The position numbers and the translations under genes are program-made. A stretch of DNA of 64,000 nt from Salinarimonas sp052380005 (GTDB taxonomy: Bacteria > Pseudomonadota > Alphaproteobacteria > Rhizobiales > Beijerinckiaceae), in assembly GCA_052380005.1 (NCBI GenBank), contig JBQTCJ010000013.1; one strand, written 5' to 3'. This document shows positions 36,460 through 45,780 of the stretch, piece after piece (the first letter of the stretch is position 1; the number at the start of each line of letters is the position of its first letter). Below the pieces are notes generated by a model. It had not been told where the DNA came from. It saw only the letters and a list, made by a program, of their open reading frames with translations, and did not search any database.

Positions 36460-38556
36460 TCAGAACCGCAGGGCGACGCCGGCGCTGACGGTGTGGGCGC
36501 TCGCCTCCTCCTGGAAGGCGCCGTCGTAGGCCACGAAGCCGGAGAGCCGGTCGCCGGGCGCGGCGAGCCGCAATGCGCCGCCGACACGGAGCCGGTCCGC
36601 GCCGACCTCCATCGTCCGGCCGGTGATCCGCCGACCGAGCAGGGTGACCTCCGTCTCGTGCGCGAGATCGCCGGTGAGGCGCTCGTAGGCGACGTCGGCC
36701 TCGAGCCGCAGGGTGGCGCCGCCGGCGCCGAGGGCGAGCGGCGCCGAGGCGAAGCGGACGCCCGGGCCGAACGACAGCTGCTCGGCGCTCTGCGACGGGC
36801 CGCGCAGCGCGAAGATGCCCGCGCCCGTCTCCTGGAAGGCGTCGGACTCCTGCCAGCGCGCGGCGAAGGCGGCGTAGGGCGTGACCTGCGCACCGTCGGC
36901 GACCTCGAAGGTGTAGCCGAGCCGGACGTCGCCCTCGAACGCCGTCGTGTCCGTGGAGCTACGCCCGATCGGCGCGCGCGCCGTGCCGGCCGCGCCGGCG
37001 ATGTCCCGTCGCGTCAGCGTCTGGTCGATGAAGGCCAGTTGAGCCGTCCCCTGCAGGCTCCAGGCGCCGAAGGTGGAGGAGCCGTAGAGGCCGACATGGA
37101 CGCTGTCCGCCTCGCCGCCGTCGGCGGACCCCTTCACGTCGAGATCCGTGCGCGCGAAGCCGCCGGCGATGCCGAAGCGCAGGTCCGTGCGGTCGACGAG
37201 GTCGAGGCCGACCATGAGCCCGGCGGTCTCGCTCGTCACGCCCCGCGTCGTCGGGCCGGCGCCGATCGAGGCGCGGCCGTAGAACGGGCTCGCCCACAGG
37301 CCCGACAGGAGCGGGTTGGCGAGCGTGACGCCCGCCCCGGCGTCGGACGCTCCGGCCAGCGAGGCGTAGCCCGCGGCGGGACCGGCGGCGGCGGAGGCGT
37401 CGGGCGCGGCCTGCGGCATCGCCGCGCCCGGCGCGCCGAGCCGGCCCCTCAAGGTCGTGCCGGCATGCGCGAGCGTGGAGAAGCGCGAGAACGAGGCCGC
37501 CGCGAAGCTGCCAGCCGTGCCGGGGTCAGTGGAGGCGAGGAGGTTGCCGACGTTGAGCACGCCCCAGCCGTAGACGCGGTCGATGCCCGGCGCGCCCGCG
37601 TCCGTCGCGGTCTGCAGGACGAGCTGGGCGAGCTCGCCCGGCGTCGCCGCCGGGTAGAGCTGCCGCGCGAGCGCGACCGCGCCGCTGACGTGAGGCGTCG
37701 CCATCGAGGTGCCCGTGAGGGGCGCGTAGCCACCGCCGACCACGCTCGAGACGATCCGCGTGCCGGGCGCGGCGAGGCAGAACTCCGCCGCCGAGCCGCA
37801 TCGCACGCTGATCACCTCGCCCGCCTGGTTCACGTTGACGACGGCGATCCAGGCCTCGCGCAGCGCGGGGATCGCCAGCGGGAGCGCGGCGGAGATGTCG
37901 ATGTCGGGCAGGGTCGGGTCGTTGGAGCCGGCGAAGACGATGACGCCGACCCGCTGCGCCTCGCGCATGGCGGCGACGAAGTCGCGCCACTGGGCGGCGG
38001 TGGCGACACCGGGGATCGCGTCGGCGATGGCCTGGTAGGGGTCGGCGGCGAAGCCGGAGGCCCGCAGGATGTCGTTGACGTCGGTGTCGAAGCCCCAGCT
38101 GTTGCTGAAGGCGACCGAGCCGCGCGCGGCTCCGGCCCGGAACGCAGCCGCATTGCCGTCGAACGTCGCCGGGGCCGTCCCGAACGTGTAGAGCGCCAGG
38201 CGCGCGTCCGGCGCGACGCCCGACGCGATGCCCGCCACGTGGGTTCCGTGGTTGAGCGCCGGCATCGGCGCGCCCGGGGCGCCCGCCGTGTGGATCGCCT
38301 CCAGTATCTTGCCCGCGAGCGCTGGATGAGCGAGGTCGAAGCCGTCGTCGATCACCGTGATCACGGTGCCCGCACCGGTGATCCCGGCGGCCGTGGCCTT
38401 CGGCAGGCCGATCCGGGCGACGCTGTAGTTCGCCAGGAACTGCGCGGGCGCGGTGGCGCGCACGAAGCTCGGGGCCGGGGCGGTGGCGGGGTCTTGCGCG
38501 AGGGCGGGGGCGGACAGGAGCGCGACCAGGGAGGCGCTCAGGAGCAGACGCGACAT
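36460..38556 (-). CDS. S8 family serine peptidase autotransporter
   Basis: 698 aa secreted subtilisin-like protease with its own outer-membrane translocator. A Sec signal peptide (residues 1-21, ending APALAQ) is followed by the S8 domain with the triad Asp (VIDDGFD), His (NHGTHVAG) and Ser (GTSMATPH). After a linker of ~60 residues comes a C-terminal autotransporter beta-barrel (about 440-698) ending in VALRF with the expected terminal Phe. The protease should be exposed on the cell surface or released. The frame extends 60 codons upstream, but the ATG at 38556 begins the signal peptide. Confidence 0.93.
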   Translation of the reverse strand: MSRLLLSASLVALLSAPALAQDPATAPAPSFVRATAPAQFLANYSVARIGLPKATAAGITGAGTVITVIDDGFDLAHPALAGKILEAIHTAGAPGAPMPALNHGTHVAGIASGVAPDARLALYTFGTAPATFDGNAAAFRAGAARGSVAFSNSWGFDTDVNDILRASGFAADPYQAIADAIPGVATAAQWRDFVAAMREAQRVGVIVFAGSNDPTLPDIDISAALPLAIPALREAWIAVVNVNQAGEVISVRCGSAAEFCLAAPGTRIVSSVVGGGYAPLTGTSMATPHVSGAVALARQLYPAATPGELAQLVLQTATDAGAPGIDRVYGWGVLNVGNLLASTDPGTAGSFAAASFSRFSTLAHAGTTLRGRLGAPGAAMPQAAPDASAAAGPAAGYASLAGASDAGAGVTLANPLLSGLWASPFYGRASIGAGPTTRGVTSETAGLMVGLDLVDRTDLRFGIAGGFARTDLDVKGSADGGEADSVHVGLYGSSTFGAWSLQGTAQLAFIDQTLTRRDIAGAAGTARAPIGRSSTDTTAFEGDVRLGYTFEVADGAQVTPYAAFAARWQESDAFQETGAGIFALRGPSQSAEQLSFGPGVRFASAPLALGAGGATLRLEADVAYERLTGDLAHETEVTLLGRRITGRTMEVGADRLRVGGALRLAAPGDRLSGFVAYDGAFQEEASAHTVSAGVALRF

Positions 38557-38786
38557 GTCGGTGGGGCCTCGAGACACAACGACGAGGAGGACTCCACGAG
38601 CCGCGCCGCCGGGCAAGCCACGACGCCGGCCGGCGAGTCGGTCGACGCCTGTCTGTTGCATTGACGCAACAAGAGCCAATTCCCTACGATGCTGCAACAT
38701 CGCCGCCACGCCCGGCGGCGGCAGCGGATCGGGCATCCGTCCCCGTTATTCATCTGTTTACCATGATCCGGGAGCATGCTCCCGTC

Positions 38787-40013
38787 ATGATCAAGCGACC
38801 TCCCCTCCCCCGCGCGCTCGGCGCGCTCCTCGCCCTCGGCCTCGCTGCGACGGCCGGCGCGACCGCCCTTCCCGCCCCTGCCGCGGCGCAGGCGCAGTTC
38901 CGCTCCTGCCTGGGCGAGCTGCGCGGCCAGGCGTCGCGCAACAATGTCTCGGCAGCGACGTTCGACCGCGCTCTCGCGGGCGTCGAGCCGGACATGAGCC
39001 TGCTCGAGCTGCTCGATCGCCAGCCCGAGTTCCGCACCGCGATCTGGGACTACATCGCGGGGCTGGTCGACGAGGAGCGCGTGGAGGACGGCCGGCGCGC
39101 CATGGCACAGTACCCCAACGCGCTGGCGGTGGCGCAGGAGCGCTGGGGCGTCGACCGCCACGTGATCGCTGCCATCTGGGGCGTCGAGTCGAACTACGGC
39201 CGCAACATGGGCAAGCGCCCGCTGCTGCAGTCGCTTTCCACCCTCTCCTGCTTCGGGCGCCGCCAGAGCTTCTTCCGCGGCGAGCTGTTCGCCACGCTCC
39301 AGATCCTCGAGCGCGGCGAGATCCCGGTCGAGCAGCTCACCGGCTCCTGGGCCGGCGCCTTCGGCCAGACGCAGTTCATCCCCTCCACCTACCAGCGCAT
39401 CGCGGTCGACTTCGACGGCGACGGCAAGCGTGACATCGTCGGCTCGACGGTGGACGCGCTGGGCTCGACGGCGAACTACCTCGCGCGCTCGAGCTGGCGG
39501 GCGGGCGAGCCGTGGGGCTACGAGGTGCGCCTGCCGTCAGGCTTCCCGGAGAGCCGCACCGGGCGGCGCAACAAGCGGGCGTTGTCCGATTTCGCCGGCA
39601 TGGGCGTGCGGCGGATCGACGGCGGCGCGCTCACCGGGCCGGGCCAGGCGGCGATCCTCGCGCCGGCGGGCACGAACGGGCCGGCCTGGGTCGTGTTCCG
39701 GAACTTCGACGCGATCTACTCGTACAACCAGGCCGAATCCTACGCGCTCGCCATCGCGCTCCTCTCGGACCGCCTCGCCGGCCGGCCGGGGATTCAGACT
39801 CCATGGCCGACGGACGACCCGCCGCTGTCGCGCGAGGAGCGCCGCGAGGTGCAGGTCCAGCTGCTGCGCCGCGGCTACGCCATCGGCGACGTGGACGGCA
39901 TCATCGGCTCGAAGACCCGCGAGGCGATCAAGGAGATGCAGGCCCGCCTCGGCCAGGAGCCCACCGGCCGCGCCGGGCGGCGCTTCCTCGACGCGCTTCG
40001 CGCGGGGGGGTGA
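38787..40013 (+). CDS. Lytic murein transglycosylase (MltB-like) with peptidoglycan-binding domain
   Basis: 408 aa periplasmic enzyme that cleaves glycan strands to 1,6-anhydro-muropeptides. A signal peptide is seen (residues ~1-35, ending PAAAQA). The SLT_2 domain holds the catalytic Glu in AAIWGVESNYGRNMG and the signature GAFGQTQFIPSTYQ. The C-terminal PG_binding_1 domain (about 345-405) contains LLRRGYAIGDVDGIIG. Alternative ATG at 38763 lacks a ribosome site. It is divergent from the autotransporter. Confidence 0.94.
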   Translation: MIKRPPLPRALGALLALGLAATAGATALPAPAAAQAQFRSCLGELRGQASRNNVSAATFDRALAGVEPDMSLLELLDRQPEFRTAIWDYIAGLVDEERVEDGRRAMAQYPNALAVAQERWGVDRHVIAAIWGVESNYGRNMGKRPLLQSLSTLSCFGRRQSFFRGELFATLQILERGEIPVEQLTGSWAGAFGQTQFIPSTYQRIAVDFDGDGKRDIVGSTVDALGSTANYLARSSWRAGEPWGYEVRLPSGFPESRTGRRNKRALSDFAGMGVRRIDGGALTGPGQAAILAPAGTNGPAWVVFRNFDAIYSYNQAESYALAIALLSDRLAGRPGIQTPWPTDDPPLSREERREVQVQLLRRGYAIGDVDGIIGSKTREAIKEMQARLGQEPTGRAGRRFLDALRAGG

Positions 40014-40031
40014 GCCCCGCCGCGGTCGCGC

Positions 40032-41042
40032 TCAGCGCGCCCGCTCGATGGCCCGGGCGACGACGGCGCGCACGTCCGGGTCGCGCAGGAAGAGGTCGTG
40101 GTTGAGGACGCCCGAGCCGAACTCGGAGGCGTCCGCCACGCGCACGCCGAGACCCGCGAGCCGCTCGCGATCCGCCGCTCCCGCCCGCACCACGCCGCCG
40201 GCGAGGCGCCGGGAGAGCGCGAGCGCGCGGTCGTTCTGCGCCGTGATCACCGTGATGCGCTGGGCGTCCACCCCGAGGCGCTCGACGCCCTGCGCGAACA
40301 GGTCGATGTCGACGTCGGGCGAGGCCAGCACCACGGCGCCGATCCGCGCCATCGCCGCGTCGCCCCCGCTGGCGCGCACGAAGCGCAGGGTCTCGAGCGT
40401 GAGCAGCGAGCCCATGGAATGGGCGACGAGGTGCACGCGCCCGCCGCTCTCGCTGCGCGCGAGCGTGAGGATCAGCTCCTCCAGCGCATCGCGCGACCAC
40501 AGCGCGCTCTCGCGGTCGTAGCCGTAGTCGAACGTGGCTCCGCCCGATGGCCAGGTGAACAGGCCGCTCGCGCCGCGAAAGCCGATGCCGGCCGCGAGCT
40601 CGGCGGCGCCGGACGCCGCCGTCTCGAAGGTCTCGCGGTAGCCGTGGACGTAGATCAGCACGTCGCGCCCCACCGCGGCGCGGGCGAAGGCCTCCGCCGG
40701 CTCGGCGCGCACGACGGGGCCGACGCCGGCGACGCCCCAACGCGCGTCGAAGGGCGAGAGCGTGGCGAGCACGCCTTCGCTGGGGGGCAACAGCGTCGCC
40801 TGGGCGAAGGCGAGGCCCTCGCCGCGCTCGGCAGAGAAGAACGGGGACGCGCCGGGATCGGCCGCGGCCGCGCGGGTCGTCGCCACGAGCAGCGTCTGCG
40901 ACCCGGCCCCCGCCGCGATCGGAGCCGACGCGCCGGCGAGGTTGCAGGCGCCGAGCGCGAGCGCGAGGCCGAGCGCGGCGAGGCGCGTCGCCAGGGGCTG
41001 CCGCCACGCGACACGCGGGGCAGAGATCGTCGGAGAGGTCAT
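40032..41042 (-). CDS. Alpha/beta hydrolase lipoprotein (DUF900 type)
   Basis: 336 aa. The N-terminus carries a lipoprotein signal with the lipobox LGAC (Cys ~33). The hydrolase region has the DUF900 pattern: IYVHGYRETFE (oxyanion region), FTWPSGG, the nucleophile elbow AHSMGS, and a late His in NHDLF. It is probably anchored in the outer or inner membrane. The substrate is unknown; the family includes esterase-like proteins. It is convergent with the transglycosylase (18 bp). Confidence 0.88.
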   Translation of the reverse strand: MTSPTISAPRVAWRQPLATRLAALGLALALGACNLAGASAPIAAGAGSQTLLVATTRAAAADPGASPFFSAERGEGLAFAQATLLPPSEGVLATLSPFDARWGVAGVGPVVRAEPAEAFARAAVGRDVLIYVHGYRETFETAASGAAELAAGIGFRGASGLFTWPSGGATFDYGYDRESALWSRDALEELILTLARSESGGRVHLVAHSMGSLLTLETLRFVRASGGDAAMARIGAVVLASPDVDIDLFAQGVERLGVDAQRITVITAQNDRALALSRRLAGGVVRAGAADRERLAGLGVRVADASEFGSGVLNHDLFLRDPDVRAVVARAIERAR

Positions 41043-41130
41043 GGTGCGGCGGCCGTGGATACGCAGGAACGCGGGAACACGCGCTCCTTGCGCCGCGATC
41101 GTGGCGAGGGTGCGGCCGTGGCGTGGCGCG

Positions 41131-41379
41131 TCAGACGAGCGCCGACATCCGCTGGGGATGGGCGGCGGGCTCCGTCGAGATCTCGTGCCACCAGGTCCAG
41201 CACTCTGTCTCCACCGCGGCCATCACCGGACGCGAGGAGGGGAAGCGCTTGTCCGTGTTGAACGCGTCGCGCAGCAGCGCCAGCCGGGCGTTGGCGGCGT
41301 TGCGCTGGTCCTCGGAGCCGACCTCGCGGACGTAGAGCAGGCGGGCGAAGATCTCGCGGTTGGGGGCGCGCGCCGCCAT
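41131..41379 (-). CDS. Small hypothetical protein (second of a pair)
   Basis: 82 aa, helical N-terminal part (NREIFARLLYVREVGSED), two adjacent Trp residues in CWTWWHE. It starts 2 bp after the stop of the gene at 41382 and is surely cotranscribed with it. I do not recognise a family. The aromatic cluster and lack of signal peptide suggest a cytoplasmic protein. Natural codon use and tight packing support a real gene. Confidence 0.7.
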   Translation of the reverse strand: MAARAPNREIFARLLYVREVGSEDQRNAANARLALLRDAFNTDKRFPSSRPVMAAVETECWTWWHEISTEPAAHPQRMSALV

Positions 41380-41381
41380 GC

Positions 41382-41690
41382 TCAGGCCTCCTGCTGGAAG
41401 TTGTTGACATACTGCGAGGTGATGTCGTCCGCGTTGCGGGCGGACCAGGCCGTGTAGCCGGCGGCGATGGTCGTCGACGGGACGTTCTGCGGCGCCGCGG
41501 ACGCCTGCTGCACGGGCGCGCCGGCGACCAGCGGACCCTGGCGCGGCGGCTCGGCCCCCTGCGTCGCCTGCGGCTGCGACAGCGCCTGCTGGAACTCGGC
41601 ATCCGACGGCCGCTCGCCGGGCAGCCGAGGGCTCCCCGTGTAGCCCGGGACGGCGATCCCGAGCGGATTGAACAGCTTGTCGTTGCTCAT
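41382..41690 (-). CDS. Small hypothetical protein (first of a pair)
   Basis: 102 aa beginning MSNDKLFNPLGIAVPG, then a Pro/Gln/Ala-rich, probably disordered middle and a short polar C-terminus (TSQYVNNFQQEA). No signal peptide or membrane segment. It heads a two-gene operon with the 82-aa gene. The region upstream (41691-41770) is unusually AT-rich for this window. Family unknown; the Q/A/P-rich build is reminiscent of secreted or scaffold proteins, which is only a guess. Confidence 0.68.
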   Translation of the reverse strand: MSNDKLFNPLGIAVPGYTGSPRLPGERPSDAEFQQALSQPQATQGAEPPRQGPLVAGAPVQQASAAPQNVPSTTIAAGYTAWSARNADDITSQYVNNFQQEA

Positions 41691-41995
41691 CGCCCTACAA
41701 TGCTCTTGCTGCATCGAAAACTCTAGACTACATAAACGAAGGCGTGCCGATATGCAAGATGCGACGTTCGCCCAACCCGCTCGCCCGCTCCCGCACACCT
41801 CAGCGTAGCGCCCTGGCGGATACGATGCGAATCAGCGGGGCGCCGAATAACCAAAACGCATTCTACGCGTCGCAGGCGCATGACGCTTCGCATGATGCCA
41901 TTGCCCCGACGGGGCGCAACGGCTCTCGCGCTCCGGCGCCCGACGCGCTAACTCGGGGGGCGGTGCCGCGTTCCGCGGCGGAGGAGGCGCGGGCC
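41691..41995. other. Intergenic region between the small gene pair and meaB
   Basis: 305 bp between divergent genes. The first ~80 bp are AT-richer and probably carry the promoter for the small gene pair. An open frame in line with meaB extends back to 41744, but its codons (AAT, CAA, AAA) do not look like coding sequence here and a good ribosome site sits only at the chosen meaB start. I see no other element. Confidence 0.6.
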
Positions 41996-42991
41996 ATGGC
42001 TGTGGCGGACAAGCCCGAGGTCGACATCGCGGGCCTGGAGCAGAAGCTCCTCGCGGGGGACCGCGCGGCGCTCGCCCGGGCGATCACGCTCGTCGAATCG
42101 AAGCGGGCCGACCGCCGCGCCGCCGCCGCGACCCTGCTCGATCGGCTGCTGCCGCGCACCGGCGGCGCCGTACGGGTGGGAATCACGGGCGTGCCGGGGG
42201 TGGGCAAGTCGACCCTCATCGATTCGCTCGGCACGATGCTGACGGCCCGCGGCCACCGGCTGGCGGTGCTCGCGGTCGACCCGAGCTCGTCGCGCACCGG
42301 CGGCTCGATCCTCGGCGACAAGACGCGGATGGCGCGCCTCGCGGTCGACCCGAACGCCTTCGTGCGCCCCTCCCCCTCCTCGGGCACGCTGGGCGGGGTC
42401 GCCGCGCGCACCCGCGAGACGATGCTCCTGTGCGAGGCCGCCGGCTTCGACGTCGTGCTGGTCGAGACGGTCGGCGTCGGCCAGTCCGAGACGGCAGTGG
42501 CGGACCTCACCGACTTCTTCCTGGTGCTCATGCTGCCCGGCGCGGGCGACGAGCTCCAGGGCATCAAGAAGGGCGTGCTCGAGATCGCCGACATGATCGC
42601 CGTCAACAAGGCGGAGGCGGAGAACGAGACGCGCGCGCGCCGGGCGGCGGCGGAGTACCGCACCGCCCTCTCCATCCTCGCACCGGCGTCGCCCCTGTGG
42701 ACGCCGCCCGTCGTGACCTGCTCGGGTCTCTCCGGCGCGGGGCTCGACGACGTCTGGGCGCGCATCCTCGACCATCGCGCCCGCCACGAGGCGAAGGGCC
42801 TCCTCGCCGAGCGGCGCCGGCGCCAGGACGTGAAGTGGATGTGGGCGCTCGTCGACGACCGCCTGCGTGCCCGCCTCACCGGCGACGCGGGGACCCGCGA
42901 CCTCCTCGCGCGGCTCGAGACCGCGGTCGGTGCCGGCGAGACCTCGCCGACGGCGGCCGCCGAGGAGGTGGCGCGCCATCTCGGCCTGTGA
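41996..42991 (+). CDS. meaB: Methylmalonyl-CoA mutase-associated GTPase MeaB
   Basis: 331 aa G3E-family GTPase that protects and helps reactivate the adenosylcobalamin enzyme methylmalonyl-CoA mutase. Walker A is GVPGVGKST (residues ~61-69), followed by VDPSSSRTGGSILGDKTRM, VETVGVGQSE (switch region) and the base-recognition NKAEAEN. The GAGGAGG ribosome site directly precedes the ATG at 41996. No mutase gene is adjacent. It matters for propionate/C3 catabolism, and for the ethylmalonyl-CoA cycle if this organism has one. Confidence 0.94.
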   Translation: MAVADKPEVDIAGLEQKLLAGDRAALARAITLVESKRADRRAAAATLLDRLLPRTGGAVRVGITGVPGVGKSTLIDSLGTMLTARGHRLAVLAVDPSSSRTGGSILGDKTRMARLAVDPNAFVRPSPSSGTLGGVAARTRETMLLCEAAGFDVVLVETVGVGQSETAVADLTDFFLVLMLPGAGDELQGIKKGVLEIADMIAVNKAEAENETRARRAAAEYRTALSILAPASPLWTPPVVTCSGLSGAGLDDVWARILDHRARHEAKGLLAERRRRQDVKWMWALVDDRLRARLTGDAGTRDLLARLETAVGAGETSPTAAAEEVARHLGL

Positions 42992-43080
42992 TCGCGTCCG
43001 TTTGGGCGGCCGAGTTAACCGGAGATTCGAGAAGATCGTCTAGTCCGGTACACATAGGTTATCCCGGGGAGTACACGACG

Positions 43081-44121
43081 ATGCTGGACGAGCTGGCGCG
43101 CCTATCGACGGATGCGTCGTCGGAGGGGCGGCGGAGACTCCTCAACGCGGTCACGGATCTCTTCCTGCACGATTCCGAGCCGAGCGAGGGGGCGCAGGAG
43201 CATTTCTCCGATATCGCCAACCGCTCGCTCGAGAAGATGGACACCCCCGACCGCAAGGACTACGCGGACCGCGTCGCCGCGGAGCCGCAGCTGCCGCGCG
43301 CGGTGGCCAAGACGCTGGCCGGCGACCCGGACGCCGACGTCGCCCGCCTGGTGCTGAAGCTCTCCCCCGTCCTCACCGACGCCGACCTCGCCGCCATCGC
43401 GGTGACCCATTCCCAGGCCCACCTGCACGCCATCGCCGAGCGCGCCACGCTCTCGGAGAACGTCACCGAGATCCTGGTCGACCGCGGCGACAAGCAGGTG
43501 CTTCGCACCGTGTCGGGCAACGAGGGCGCCGCCTTCTCCGACCGCGGCTTCGAGAAGCTCGTCGAGCGCGGCGGACGCGACGCCGCCGTGCGCCAGAACC
43601 TCGAGAGCCGCCGCGAGAGCCTGCCGGTCTCGCAGGCGCGCCGCGTGCTCCAGATCACCGCCCAGGCGGCGCAGAAGTCGGATTCCGGCCACCAGGTCGA
43701 GCTCATCTCCGGCGACGCGCCCAAGCGCGTCGTGCGCGAGGCGCGCGAGCGCCGGCTCGAGCTCAAGCTCCTGATCGCCGACCTCAAGGACGGACGGCGC
43801 ACGATCGACGACGTCGTCTCGATCCTCTCCCGCGACGACCGTGCCTTCGACCTCGCGCAGGTGATCTCGACCTTCTCCGACATCCCCAACGCGCAGGCCC
43901 TGCGCGCGCTGCTCCAGCCGGAGACGTCGGCCATCGCGGTGGCCTGCAAGGCGCTCGGCCTCGGCGCGGAGGCCTTCCGCAAGGTGCTCGAGCTGCGCAC
44001 GAAACGGCTCGGCCTGCTAGAGGCCAACATCGACGTCGACGTCTCGGGCTACGCGACGCTGCCGGCCGAGACGTCCGAGCGGGCGATGCGCTTCCTCAAG
44101 ATGCGCGCGAAGGTCTCCTGA
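43081..44121 (+). CDS. DUF2336 family protein
   Basis: 346 aa, soluble, almost all helical and HEAT-like. The order of phrases (RRRLLNAVTDLFL, LPRAVAKTLAGDPDADVA, ISVTFSD-type helices) fits DUF2336, an alphaproteobacterial family found in Hyphomicrobiales and Caulobacterales. The function is unknown; helical-repeat folds suggest protein binding. It has its own spacer (89 bp) after meaB with a GGGGAG ribosome site. Confidence 0.82.
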   Translation: MLDELARLSTDASSEGRRRLLNAVTDLFLHDSEPSEGAQEHFSDIANRSLEKMDTPDRKDYADRVAAEPQLPRAVAKTLAGDPDADVARLVLKLSPVLTDADLAAIAVTHSQAHLHAIAERATLSENVTEILVDRGDKQVLRTVSGNEGAAFSDRGFEKLVERGGRDAAVRQNLESRRESLPVSQARRVLQITAQAAQKSDSGHQVELISGDAPKRVVREARERRLELKLLIADLKDGRRTIDDVVSILSRDDRAFDLAQVISTFSDIPNAQALRALLQPETSAIAVACKALGLGAEAFRKVLELRTKRLGLLEANIDVDVSGYATLPAETSERAMRFLKMRAKVS

Positions 44122-44130
44122 GGCGTCGGC

Positions 44131-44469
44131 TCAGCCGACCACGTAGCCGATGCCGCCGAGCAGGACACGGCCCGCGGCGAGGCTCCAGAAGCCGGCGATG
44201 CAGGTCGCGATCATCACGAAGGGGATCGGGCGTCGCTCGAAGCGGCGACCGCGCAGCGTGTTGCGCAGGATGATGAAGGGTGCGGAGAAGGCGAGCATCG
44301 GCAGGCTCGCGAGCGCCACGACCCCGCCGCGCTCGAGCAGCGAGAAGCTGGCACGACGGTGCGTCACGAGCTCGAAGGCGCTCGCGAGCAGCCCCGCGAA
44401 GGCGAATCCCACGACGAGCGCGTTCAGGCTGGACACGGTCCAGGGATCGAGACCCACATCGACACTCAT
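44131..44469 (-). CDS. Small integral membrane protein
   Basis: 112 aa with three clear hydrophobic segments (around residues 15-35, 48-67 and 82-105) and a basic cytoplasmic loop (LRGRRFERRPIPF). It resembles uncharacterised Hyphomicrobiales membrane proteins. It is convergent with the DUF2336 gene, 9 bp away. No function known. Confidence 0.78.
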   Translation of the reverse strand: MSVDVGLDPWTVSSLNALVVGFAFAGLLASAFELVTHRRASFSLLERGGVVALASLPMLAFSAPFIILRNTLRGRRFERRPIPFVMIATCIAGFWSLAAGRVLLGGIGYVVG

Positions 44470-44589
44470 GAGCGGCTCCGGCGCGCGGCCCCTCCCGAGC
44501 CGGCACGGCGATCCTGCCCGAGCCTTTACTCCCCGTTAAGCACGAATGGCGAAAAGGGTTAACGTCGCGCCCGCCGCAGGAGAGCCGAG

Positions 44590-45297
44590 ATGCGTCGCGC
44601 AGCCCTCGCCGCTGCCCCCGCCTACGCCGCCGCAGGCCAGCCCCCGATCCGCTGGCGCGGCATCGGCCTGCCGGCGGCCTGCCTCGCGCTCGGCCTGAGC
44701 GCGGGCCTGCTCGCGCTGGCGATCTGGTCGCGCACGCTGATCGCGCAGGATTCCCCCTCCCCCGGCGCCATGGTCGCCCTCGAGCTGGCGGAGCGCCCGC
44801 TCGTCCTGCCGCGCGACTGGCTGATCGAGCCCCGCACGCCCGGCGCGACCGAGCGGGTCGCCATCGAGGCGCCGCTCGACGTGCTGCTCGGGGCGATGGC
44901 GGGCCCGACCGCCGGCCCCACGATCGGCATCACCCTCGTGCCCTCCGACGACGCCCCGGCGCCGTCGGAGCGGCCGGCGCAGCTCTACAACCGCTTCCTG
45001 GAGCCGGGCGCGGAGGCGACCCGCGACGGGCTGATCCGCCGCGTCTTCGCGCAGGGCTCGCCCTACGAGGGCGAGACGCTGCATCTCGCGCCGCCCCGGG
45101 GCCGCGCCTTCGCCGCGCGCTGCCTCGACGGCCCGGCCGCGGCGGGCGTGCGCCTGCCCTGCCTCGCCGAGATCCGCCGCGGCGGGCTCGACGTGCAGGT
45201 GCGCCTGCCGCCGGCGGCGCTCGCGGACTGGCCGCGGATCGTCGCCGCCGTGGAGCGTCTCGCCGCCGGCCCTGCCCAGGCGGCCGCGCCTCAGTAG
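44590..45297 (+). CDS. Hypothetical protein with single membrane anchor
   Basis: 235 aa. One hydrophobic segment near residues 27-50 (LPAACLALGLSAGLLALAIW) anchors it, with the rest probably periplasmic. The extracytoplasmic part has two Cys (RCLDGP... LPCLAEI) that may form a disulphide. A GAGCCGAG element precedes the ATG. The last 7 bp overlap csaA on the other strand. No family recognised. Confidence 0.75.
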   Translation: MRRAALAAAPAYAAAGQPPIRWRGIGLPAACLALGLSAGLLALAIWSRTLIAQDSPSPGAMVALELAERPLVLPRDWLIEPRTPGATERVAIEAPLDVLLGAMAGPTAGPTIGITLVPSDDAPAPSERPAQLYNRFLEPGAEATRDGLIRRVFAQGSPYEGETLHLAPPRGRAFAARCLDGPAAAGVRLPCLAEIRRGGLDVQVRLPPAALADWPRIVAAVERLAAGPAQAAAPQ

Positions 45298-45635
45298 AGC
45301 CGGCCGCCGACCGGCACGTCCTGCGAGGGCTCGATCAGCACGACCTCGCCGTCCGCGTCCGGCACGCCGAGCGTCAGCACCTGCGACATGAACTTGCCGA
45401 TCTGGCGCGGCGGGAAGTTCACCACCGCCAGCACGAGCCGTCCCTCGAGCTCGTCGAGCCCGTAGTTGCGCGTGATCTGCGCCGAGGAGCGGCGCGTGCC
45501 GATCTGCGGCCCGAAGTCGATGGTGAGCTTGTAGGCGGGCTTGCGCGCCTCGGGGAAGGGCTCCGCCGCGACGATCCGGCCGACGCGGACGTCGACCTTC
45601 AGGAAGTCGTCGAAGGTGATCTGCGGCGTGTCCAT
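45291..45635 (-). CDS. csaA: tRNA-binding protein CsaA
   Basis: 114 aa OB-fold EMAP-type tRNA-binding domain, the full length of CsaA. Typical phrases are FLKVDVRVGRIV, KPAYKLTIDFG and VNFPPRQIGKFMS. It binds tRNA and is also reported as a secretion-related chaperone in Bacillus. It is preceded by the leuA terminator region. Confidence 0.94.
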   Translation of the reverse strand: MDTPQITFDDFLKVDVRVGRIVAAEPFPEARKPAYKLTIDFGPQIGTRRSSAQITRNYGLDELEGRLVLAVVNFPPRQIGKFMSQVLTLGVPDADGEVVLIEPSQDVPVGGRLY

Positions 45636-45734
45636 GGCGGGGGGGGGCTCCGAACGTTGATGTCGCCTCTCGCCTAGCGCGGAACACGCCGCTCGTCACC
45701 GGTCGCCGGCGTCGAGGCGCGGGACCCCACCCCT

Positions 45735-45774
45735 GATCCGCTTGCGCGGATCGTCCCCGCCCCGAGGGGGCGGG
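45735..45774 (-). terminator. Double hairpin downstream of leuA
   Basis: Two adjacent hairpins: GATCCGC/GCGGATC (45735-45752) and CCCGCCCC/GGGGCGGG (45756-45774), ending 6 bp past the leuA stop. Neither has a T-run; they may form a Rho-dependent or protective 3' end. Confidence 0.5.
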
Positions 45775-45780
45775 AGCGTC

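Noticed and set aside
41744..41995. An N-terminal extension of MeaB
   Set aside because: The codons are unlike the neighbouring coding sequence, and a GAGGAGG ribosome site stands right before the ATG at 41996.
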